64,000 nucleotides of DNA. Origin: Vulcanimicrobiota bacterium (GTDB lineage Bacteria; Vulcanimicrobiota; Xenobia; Xenobiales; JADMJV01). The notes under the pieces are model-generated. The model did not search any database. It was not told where the DNA came from and saw only the letters and a list, made by a program, of their open reading frames with translations. The stretch lies in contig JAEXNA010000219.1 of the NCBI GenBank assembly GCA_023447635.1, positions 1 through 64,000 on the forward strand, read 5' to 3'. Below are positions 32,616 through 41,900 of the stretch, piece by piece (position 1 is the stretch's first letter; each line of letters starts with the position of its first letter). Position numbers and translations under genes: made by a program.

Positions 32616-35600
32616 GCGGAAACTCCCAGCAAAATGGTTGTAAAGAAGATGAACCAGGCCGCCACGGTGATGCTCTTGCGAACGGTGGGGTTAAGGAAAA
32701 GATCGTCGAGTTTTTGAGTCAACGACATCTCCTGATAATACGTCGCGCCGAAGTTCAGGCCAATAAAATATAGGTACAGCCCGTAAAAGTCCATCCCTGG
32801 GAAGTCGGAAGACGAGGAAAAGAAGTTCGAGAGCACCGGGGTAAACATACAGACGCCAACAAAAATCGAGGGAAGGATCATCATGACTACCCGCCGCTTT
32901 TCGAGCAGCTCCTGGGTGCTCGGCGGCATCCGACGATAGGCTCGCGCCACCAGAATCGGGACCAGGCCGGCTATCGCCAGATAGAGGTAGCCCACCAACT
33001 GGGAAGGCGCGACCACCCTGCCGTAAGCGTCGGGAGCGTCTTGAATGAGGCGTAGGGTTTCGTAGCCTCGCCCCAGCATTTCGGTCAAGGCTCCGTTCAT
33101 CCATGCCGAAGCAGCATGGAAAGCCGTGACCAGTGCCGACAGCAGCACCAGGTTGGGGATCAGCAGTTTGAACACCCCAAAACCTTTGCTGACCGGACGC
33201 GCCTTGGCCTGACCGATCATCTCATAAACCGAGATCGTGCGCTCTTCGTGCGCCGTTTTGAGCAAAATGAAGACTTCGTGGGTGTCGGGCAGTTCGTCGG
33301 TGTCGACCCAGTACGACAGCTGCACCTTGTTACCACGGAAGCGCGCCGGCTCGACCTCGATGCAGTCGTCGGTCGTGGTGGCCGCCCCCGACAGCGTGCC
33401 TCCTCCGGCGTTGGTCAGCACGATGTAGCCCGCCGCGCACGTTTTGCCCTTCGAGTTGGGCCGATCGCCGATCAGATCGACGCGATGGACCAGGAAAGGA
33501 CGCTCTTTCTCTCTTTCCTCCGGCGTCTTCTTACGGGTGGGAACGTCGACCAGGTCTTCATCGAAAGCGAGGTCGGGCGGGGGCAGTTCTGGCGCCTCGA
33601 TGTCCGGCACCTGATCCGCTCCGGGGCGGATGTAAAAGGTGTAGTCCGGCGCCACCAGTTCCAGATAGATATCCGAGTATTCGATGACCAACTCGGTGCG
33701 CCCCGTCTTATCCGGCGGCTCTTCGTGGTGCTGGCACTCCCGGAAGAACGGTCCGGCCATGGCCATCCAGTCCTGCAAGGTCGGCATGAAGCGCTCGAGC
33801 TCTCGCTTGGCTCGTGCCGGGCTCGAGAGCACACCAACGCCTGCCACCAACGAGCAGAACTGAGCCAGATTCTGCATCTTGCTCGACGGATCCGCATCGA
33901 GGGCTAGCAGTCGCGCGTGCGCGCCCGTCGGCTTCTCTTCGTGGGAGAGCTCTTCTTCGTAGTAGAAGACGTTGCGGACGGCGTGCCCTAACTTCTCTTC
34001 CCCCTCACGTCCGATCGAGCGAAGCGCCAGGATCAGCAGCTTCTCGCAGTCGTGGATGGACAGCGAGGATTCGGCCAGCTTCTCGGCCTCGGGCGGCAGA
34101 GTACCCAAACGGCGGAACGCCGCCGCGGCCACACCCGCAAAATATCGGGTCAAGTAGTCCAGCGAATCGCGCAGCGAGGCGCACGACTCGACCGGGTCGC
34201 CCAGCCGCAGATAGAGGTCCATGCGGGTGAGAATTCGCTCTAAAACCTTGGGGCAGTGGGGCGGAATCTCCAGCGATTCGCGGATCAGCGGCTTAGCCGC
34301 GACAACTTCCCCTTCGCTCTCCTCGATGACCCCCTCACCTTCCGGGCGAGGGTTGTTCAGCCAGAGCAAGTATCCGGGCTCGCCTACCTCGACGAAACGG
34401 TCGCCGATGCGTAGGGAGAACTCGACACTGCCGTCCGGTCGCGGCTCGTTGAAGAAGTGTTCGGTGCTTTGCAGGTAGCCGCCCAGCGCGACCAGCCACT
34501 CTCGCAGAGTGGGGACGTGCTTTTCGAACTCGAGTTTGCAGACCTCGGGGTCTTCGAGCTCACCGTAGCCAGGCTCGAGTTGGCACCAGCCGGCAAGCTG
34601 ACCGTGCAGGGCTAGAATCTGGGTGTGCCAGCGAGGGACGAAGGCAAAGTGCTCGTTACGCCGGTAGAAGATACCGGTCAGCGTCTTGGCGGCCAGCGAG
34701 TCGGGCATCCGTCGCAAAGCCTCGAGGCTATAGTTCAATAGCGCTTCCGACGACGACACCGAGGCGCTGTTATCGAGCAGCGGTACGGCCGCTCGAGGCA
34801 AGGTGTTCAGGTCCTCGCACACCTTGGAGGCGACGCCCGCGAAGTAGCGGATAAGGAACTCCAGGGCGTTGCGAAGTTCAAGACAGCCAGCCACCGCGTC
34901 CTTGGCCCTCATGGCTTCGTCCAGCCGGTCCAAAATGGTGGAAAGAAACTTCGGCGCCTTCTGAGGGACAAAGAAGTAGACCGGACGCTCGTAGAGCGAA
35001 AGCGGGACGTCGATCTCCTTCTCCGGGATACAGAGCGGGCAGGACGACACCTCGATCCGCTTGCCCGCCACGATCGTCTGCTTGCCCAGCTCGACCCGGA
35101 TCGACTGATGCCCTTGCAGCGAAGTCCGCTCCGAGATGATGCGAGCGGCAGAAAACAGCGGAGTCAGGTTCTCCAGCCACTCGCGCAAGTAAGGCGTGTA
35201 GTGGCGAACTTCTTGAACGCACTTCTTACGCACCGGGATCGGCGCTTCCAGAAACCGGTCCAACGCCATCGTGCCACGTCGGGGCTTGCCGCCGATCTCG
35301 AGCAGCCTGGCGAACTTCTTCGGAGTCCCCGCGTCATAGAAGCAGTCGACCAGAGCGCGAACTTCGGGCAGTTCTCCCGGCGCGTCGGCCTGCAGGAAAG
35401 CCAACCCCCGACGTAAGGTATCGACCGTCTCTTCGATATCGCCGCGCTTCTTGAACTTGAACTTCAGCTCGCCAAAAACCGAGGCGACGCCTTCCACCAG
35501 GTCGGCCAGGTAGCAAGAGATAAACCCCAAAGTGCGCTTGAGCACCCGCAGCGAGGTGCCGGGAGCATCCAGGTCCAGCGATTCGTTGAGCTCGTCGAGC

Positions 35601-35683
35601 AGATGCTCGAGATGTGCCGGGGCGCCCGGATAAAGCGTGGGGACGCCCAGCTCCCTGGCTGTCAGAGCCTCCTCTACCGCCAC
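32612..35683 (-). CDS. X1: large membrane protein of unknown family, paralogue of X2
   Basis: 1023 residues from a GTG at 35683. It has the same layout as X2: three related helical modules (starts near residues 20, 262 and 480; cores such as LEFLIRYFAGVASKV and LDYLTRYFAGVAAAA), beta modules (VEFSLRIGDRFVEVGEPGY, ELVIEYSDIYLELVAPDY), an Ig-like domain (about 740-835, TNAGGGTLSGAATTTDDC) and four or five C-terminal membrane helices, then QEMSLTQKLDDLFLNP. A CPLC pair occurs near residue 220. No catalytic motif was found. The stop overlaps the oleB start (GTGA), so X1 and oleB are translationally coupled, which ties this family to the olefin pathway. Confidence 0.87.
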   Translation of the reverse strand: MAVEEALTARELGVPTLYPGAPAHLEHLLDELNESLDLDAPGTSLRVLKRTLGFISCYLADLVEGVASVFGELKFKFKKRGDIEETVDTLRRGLAFLQADAPGELPEVRALVDCFYDAGTPKKFARLLEIGGKPRRGTMALDRFLEAPIPVRKKCVQEVRHYTPYLREWLENLTPLFSAARIISERTSLQGHQSIRVELGKQTIVAGKRIEVSSCPLCIPEKEIDVPLSLYERPVYFFVPQKAPKFLSTILDRLDEAMRAKDAVAGCLELRNALEFLIRYFAGVASKVCEDLNTLPRAAVPLLDNSASVSSSEALLNYSLEALRRMPDSLAAKTLTGIFYRRNEHFAFVPRWHTQILALHGQLAGWCQLEPGYGELEDPEVCKLEFEKHVPTLREWLVALGGYLQSTEHFFNEPRPDGSVEFSLRIGDRFVEVGEPGYLLWLNNPRPEGEGVIEESEGEVVAAKPLIRESLEIPPHCPKVLERILTRMDLYLRLGDPVESCASLRDSLDYLTRYFAGVAAAAFRRLGTLPPEAEKLAESSLSIHDCEKLLILALRSIGREGEEKLGHAVRNVFYYEEELSHEEKPTGAHARLLALDADPSSKMQNLAQFCSLVAGVGVLSSPARAKRELERFMPTLQDWMAMAGPFFRECQHHEEPPDKTGRTELVIEYSDIYLELVAPDYTFYIRPGADQVPDIEAPELPPPDLAFDEDLVDVPTRKKTPEEREKERPFLVHRVDLIGDRPNSKGKTCAAGYIVLTNAGGGTLSGAATTTDDCIEVEPARFRGNKVQLSYWVDTDELPDTHEVFILLKTAHEERTISVYEMIGQAKARPVSKGFGVFKLLIPNLVLLSALVTAFHAASAWMNGALTEMLGRGYETLRLIQDAPDAYGRVVAPSQLVGYLYLAIAGLVPILVARAYRRMPPSTQELLEKRRVVMMILPSIFVGVCMFTPVLSNFFSSSSDFPGMDFYGLYLYFIGLNFGATYYQEMSLTQKLDDLFLNPTVRKSITVAAWFIFFTTILLGVSA

Positions 35684-35940
35684 GCTCGAAATCCTCTCAC
35701 AGCCTTCTCAGGCCGTCCTGAAGGGACGGAGTACGAAGCTTCTCTGAGACAACTCTGCTGCACCACGATATATTGAACTCCCCCGGGCGAGATTTGCTCC
35801 GCTCTGACCGAACGCCACCGGCCAGGGGCACAACCCCGGGTTAGTGGCTTCTCCTCAGAGAAAGGGATTCCCCCGACGCTAGTAGTTAGATACCGTTCGC
35901 CGGGAGAGGTATCAGCCGTTTAGACTGTTCTCGGAGTAGC
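35684..35940 (-). promoter_or_regulatory. 257-bp gap between pfaC and X1 with inverted repeats; possible internal promoter
   Basis: It contains CCGTCC-TGAAG-GGACGG (35713-35729), GATACC...GGTATC (35889-35913) and an AT-rich ATATAT patch near 35769 that could be part of a minus-strand promoter for X1-oleBCD-X2. No T-run terminator is visible after pfaC, so read-through from pfa into X1-ole remains possible. No gene was found here. Confidence 0.4.
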
Positions 35941-38900
35941 CTAGCGCGGTACCAGGCGAAGCCCAAAATCGGTCATCTCGTAGATCGGGATCCCGTCGAC
36001 GCGCAGGAACCCGGCGCCCAGCAGGATCGGTTCCGCGCCGCCTTCACGGCGAGTGATCGAGACGTCCACCGTCACCTTTTTGTTCTTCGGAATCACCTGT
36101 CCGCGGTAGGCCCAGGTGTGGGGCAAACCGACCGCAACCGGCTCGAAGCGGTGGGTGTCCAGACACTCCGGCCAGTACTGCAGAGCGGCGTATTTCAGCA
36201 GCTGCAAAAACGCCTCCAAACCTAGCGATCCGGGCCATACGGGGTCCTCGAAGAAGTGAGCTTTGAAGAACCATTCGTCCGGGTCGACGATCTTGCTGCC
36301 CTGCACGTAGCCCAGCCCCTTGAGGCCGCTTTCGGGCAAGAACAGGTCGACCTGATCCATCATCAAGAGCGCCTTGGCCGGCATACACGCGCTGGGTCCG
36401 GCGTCAAGCTGAGGGTCTTCGGGCGAGAGCGGATGGAACAGGGTGAAGGTGGTGGGACGGGCCGAAGCGGTCTCGGCCTGGCTGGGGGTATAGGTCCGAC
36501 GAGCCGCATCGCGGACCCCGAGCTGGTTGGCCAGAGCGGCCGCCGAGAAGAAGCCGAAGTAGGTCGTACCCTCATAGTACAACTCATCGCCGACCCACAT
36601 CTGCATAGCGAAGTTTTCGATGATCATGCCGCCCGCTTCGGACACTTCGGTCATCTTGACGCGCATCCGAACGGTGCCCACGCCGGGGAAGAACTCCTTG
36701 TGCAGGGTAGCCGTTCCGCCCAGGTTGCGGAACTTGACGTCGGTCTCCGAGCGCAGCGCCGAACCCAGGTAGCCGGCCAGCCAGCCGCAGGGTTGGAGGG
36801 CGGCTTCGAGCAGAATGCAGTAAGCCATGGAGTCCTGGCGGTTGGCCGCGAAGTACCACTCGTCGGGCGGCACGTCGTAGTGCGCCTCGATCCAGTCGCC
36901 GGCCTGCAGCACGAACTTGGGCTGGTTGACTTCGACCACCCGGTCCATGAACTGGTAGGGCGGCCCGGGCAGGCGAGCGATCTTGCGCTCATTGTCGAAC
37001 ACCGTGTACTCGGGACCGAAGGCCAGCGAGGGGCGGCCGTTCGAGTACTGCATGATGCTCTCTTTGTCGTAGAGCACCTCGTAGGTGGGGGCCGGACTCT
37101 CGACCGCCGGAGAGGCAGCCGCGCGGCCGGCCCAGATGCTGTCGACGTCGTGCTGGGTAAGACCGGTCAACTGCATCGACATGTCGACAAAGCGCACGAT
37201 CGGCTTGCCGTCGCCAAACATCAGCGCATCGGCCAGCACGTAGGGCTCCGGCCCGAAGCCGATCTCCTTGATGTCGACCTGGTAGAGCACCTTCTTGGTC
37301 TTCACGGTGACCGGACCACGGCACTTCAACGCGGCCGGCACTTCGAGTTTCGGCTCGAAGGCCACCCGGGACTCTTCCGAGAGCCAGCCCATTCGCGCCA
37401 GCAAGAAGCGCAGGGTATGAGCGCAGCACTCATACATCAGGGTGCCGGGCATCACCATGTCGTCGGTGAAGTGGCAGGTCAGGAACCAGTCGTCGGGATG
37501 GATGTCGGCCTCGGCCTCGATCTGGCCCAGCCCGAAGCGGCCGCCGTCGGCCTTCAGCGAAGTGACGCGGTCGAACAGCTTCATCCGCCCCTCGGGCAGA
37601 CCGTAGGGGCGCTGCAGCGGCAGACCGGCGAACCCATCGCCGAAGCAGCCCACCAGGTCGCGGCGACGGAAGGCGGCGACCTGAGCGTCCGAGTAGGACT
37701 CGACGGCGCCTAACCCGCGAGGGAACGGCGCCTTGGGAGCCCAACCGGCAGGGGCCTTACCGGGAACCGGCTCCTTATCGCGCTTGGTCAGCACGATACC
37801 ACCGGAAGCTTCGATCTCGGCGTAGGTGTGGAAGCCCGCGCAGCCTTTGCGCATGGTGATCAGCGGCTGACCGTCGATGGTGCCGTCGAACTCGAAGAAG
37901 AACAGATAGACTTCGCCCTGCTGGACGAACCGGTTGATGCGAATGTCGTACACGATCACCTCACCGGGTTGGGGCAGCCCGCGATGGAACTGTACGGTGG
38001 CGTCGAGCAGACGGTAGGCCCGGTCGGGAGAGGTCACCAGGTCGATGCCCAGGTAGGAGGAGAGGAAAAGGTCGGCTTGTCCGGCCTCGACCGAGATGCA
38101 GACGGGAGCGCGGTCGTGGTCCAGGTACCAGGCCTCGGGGAAAACGTCGTGCTCGGTGATCAGCCGTCCGCCGGTCATCGAGCCCGGCTCGCCTTCCACG
38201 CCCATCATCCGGTCGCACAGCATCAGCGGCTCGTCAGGCAGGCGTACCCGAACGGAACGCTTGTCCACGGAAGCGAACTGAGGGCCCAGAACTTTCTCGA
38301 CCGAACCGATGGCGAACTCCATACAGGCGGCGCGGTTCAGCCACGCTTGACCGTCGCGGTGGCGTTCGCCCCGCATGATCGGGTTGGGAGAGTTCGGGTC
38401 GATTTTGGCCCAGGGGCTCTCCTCCTCGACCTGACGCAGGTGCACCGGCGCCAGAGGAAGGACCGTCGCCTGAGCCGCCGAGTCGCCCCCGGGCAGCGCG
38501 CCGCCCAGCAGGCTCTCGATGCGCTGACGAGTCTGCTCCATCAGTTCCAGGTAGGCCTCGTGAGCCAGCGAGGTCTGGCGGGTGCTCTCTACGATAGAGG
38601 CAGCCAGACGAGCGGCCGGGTCCCCGGCGTAGTCGGGGTGCAGGCCGATGACCGGGCTCAACTCGTGTCCGGGCGTGGTGGGGGGCGTCATAATCTGTCC
38701 ATCCTTTGTCAGTGTCTTGGGTCGAGAAGCTTGAGGTCCGCTCCACACCAGCGCCCTCTTCGGGGCCCCGGTGGGGTGGGAGGGAGGCGGGGTGGGAGCC
38801 GGAGCGGCTACGGTGGAGGGGGCAGCGGTCGGCGTGGGAGCGCTCCGGGCCACCACGGGAGTGGGCGCAGGCCGGCTCACCGCGGGAACGGGCGCCGGAG

Positions 38901-41900
38901 CGGGGGTCGCTGAGCGGGCCGGCGCCGGAACCTGAGCCGCCACGGGAGCAACCCCAGGGGTAGCGGGCGCAGGAGCGGCGGGTCGCGCCGGAGCGGGAGC
39001 GGGGGAAGCTGCGGCAGGGGCCGGGGGAGCTTTGCGGGTTACCGGGCTGGCCAGTCGGCGGGCCAGGCCCGAACCCGAGCCCACCGCGATGCTGGGACGG
39101 CTGCCCCGACGCGCACCCTCACGGGCCGCCGGATAGAGCGCCCCGAGGTCGACCTTGCCGCCGTGCACGTAGGTCGAGGCCAGCAGGCGCAGCAGCGCCA
39201 TCGCCTCGCCCGTCTTGGGCAGCGAGAGCGAGCGGCTCCAGAACTCTTCGCCCTGCAGGATCGAGCGAATCATGCGAGCGCACGAGCCGCCCGGACCGAT
39301 CTCGATGAAGTGGCGCACGCCGTCGCGGTGAGCTGCCTGGACCAGCGCCGGGAAGGAGAAGCCGTGCAGGGCGTTTTCGGTGATCGACTCGGCCGCGCTT
39401 TCCCGATCGGGAACGTAAGCCCGCTGGCGAAATCCGTTGTAGAAACGCACCCCTTCGGGCGGCGTGGTGGGCAAGCGGTGCAGTTCGCGATAGCTTTCGG
39501 CCACCGGGTGCATCAGCGCGCAGTGCACGGTGGGCACCCCGTCGAGGGCGAACAGGTCGCATTTCAGGCGGTCCGCCACCTCGTCGAGCGCCTCGGCGGC
39601 TCCGCCGATCACGCACTCCTCGGGCGTGTTGACGATGAGCAGGAAGACATCGCCCCGCTCCCGTCCCGCGATCGCCTCGCGCACCTCGGCTTCGGGCTTG
39701 TTGACCACCGCTACCCGCCAGTCGAACGGCTGGTCGGCGGCGAGGCCGAGCACCTCGCGAGCGGTCTGATAGCCGGCGCGCAGTTGGCTCAGGAAGAGCG
39801 GCGAAGCCATGGTCTTTTCGAACATCTCGTCGCGAGCCTGCCAGGCGCCCATCGAGAACAGCGCGGCCGTCTCGCCCAAGGAATAACCGATGGCGGCCTG
39901 GGGCGGCTCCAGGAACAGCCCGAGCACTCGTGAGGCCAGGATGGCAAAGGTAACTTGACTGAAGATCGGGGCCAGCGGGTCGTTGTCGATGGCGGCCAGC
40001 GCCTCGGCCTCCCACCCGTCTCCCCTCTCCGAGGCAAACGGCTGAGTCAACCAGGGGGTGAAATGCTGGTACGACGTGGCGGCCTCGGAGGAGACCTGAG
40101 CGGCCACCTCGGGGAACAGCACGGCCAGTTCGCGGCCCATGCCCAGATAGTGATTGCCCGAGCCGGGAAACACCCAGGCGGTTTCGCCCGGGGTCGGCGC
40201 GGCCTGGAAGAACACTCCGGCCTGCCCATCTAAAGCGGGCGTCTCGCCCCGAGCGCAGCGCTCGAGCAGGTCCAGTCCGGCCAGAAGTTCGCTTGCGTTA
40301 CGGGCGACCACGGCGCCGCGAGGACCGGCCACGTTGGCCTCCTGCGAGGTCGACCAGTCGCGTGCCAGCGCCTCGAAGGGGCCGGGCTCCCCCGCCGCCG
40401 AGCGCAGAGCGCCCAGGGAGGCGATGGGCAGCAGGAACAGCTGAGCCGGCAGGGCTCGCGAGCGAACTCCGGCTTCCGCCAGGCCTCCCCCCTTACCGCC
40501 TTCGCGCAGCAGTACGGCGTGGCTGTCGCGACCGGACGAATGGCCCACGCTGACCGCGCGACGCGGCCCCTGACGGTCGTCGTGCCACCAGAACGAAGCC
40601 TCGCGAGGCAGATAGGTACCCACTGGCGTGGGCAGCGGCTGTTGCAGTCCGACCACGCCCGGCAGCACCTTGCTATCGAGCGCGGTGGCTGCCGAGATCA
40701 CCGAGAGCAGTCCGCCCAGGGCGCCGCCCTGGCCAAAGCTGCCCACCTGAGTTCCGAAGGCGGTCGGCCGGGCTCCCCCGGCGGGAGCGGGGAAATGGTG
40801 GCCGTAATGCTTCAAGAAACGAGCGTCGTCTTCGGGGTCGGCCCAGCTGAGCACGTCGACAAAGCCGGGAGCCTCGCCGTCCAGCTTCCTCGAGAGCGCT
40901 TCGAGATTGCGGATCAGCGCCCGCGGCCCCGAAGTGGCGAACACCTCATCGAGCACGGCCAGGATGCGATCGCCGTCGGCCTCGGCCGCGGCCCGGCTCT
41001 TGAGCACCAGCGCCACCGCCCCCTCGGCCACCGTAGCGCCCTGACCCTGAGGGTCGAAGGGTCGGGCCACGCCGCCCCTGGCCAACCGTTTGCCTCGGTC
41101 CTCGGCCCAGACACAGCGCGGGTCGCCGGCCAGGTCGATGGCGCCGATCAGGCAGCTGTCCATCTCTCCGTTCTGGATGGCGCGCATTCCGATCTCCAGG
41201 GCGCGCACTCCGGACAGCTCTCCGCAAGAGATAGCGTAGGACGGCCCACCCAGAGAGAATTCGCGAGCGGCTCGAGAGGCCGCGATGCTGCCCAGAGCGC
41301 CCAGGGTACGAGTGCTGTCCAGCGGACGCGAGAGGGTCGCGCGCAGCCGCTCCCGTGCGGCATCGTCCAACTCTTCGGGGCGGACGCCCAGTCGAGAAAG
41401 CATGCGCGGCAGGGCCCAGCGCAGGTGGAAGTTGGTCGTCTCCATATCCAGGCTGATGCCGATCAGGGCGCCGCTGCGACGGCAGCGCTCCTTGGGGCCC
41501 AGCGTGCTGCGCTCGGTGGCCTGGTGGGCCGCCGCCAGCAGCAGCGACTGCTGCAGCAAGATGTCGGGCAGGTCCATCGGAGGCACCCGGAACTCGCCTG
41601 CCTCGACGTGAAGCGCTTCGAGGTAGCTGCCCCAGACCTCTTCTAGCGAGGCCATCGAACCTTCCAGCCGGTCGGGCCAGCGGTTCTCGGGACGCGGCGT
41701 GGCGGCGCTACGTCCCAGCAGGCGGTCGACCAGGAAACGCTCGAAGTCGTGCTCCTGCCCGATCTTGACCGCCACCGAAGTGATCACCACCTCGTCCACC
41801 GGCGCGGGCTGCCCCACGGTCTCGGGCCCAAACCCCGGCTCTTCGACCAGAACGTGTCCGTTGATGCCGCCGAAGCCGAAAGCGGAAACGCCCGCCCGCA

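Noticed and set aside
36256..37713. 485-codon plus-strand frame inside pfaC
   Set aside because: No domain recognisable; lies fully opposite the well-supported dehydratase region of pfaC.
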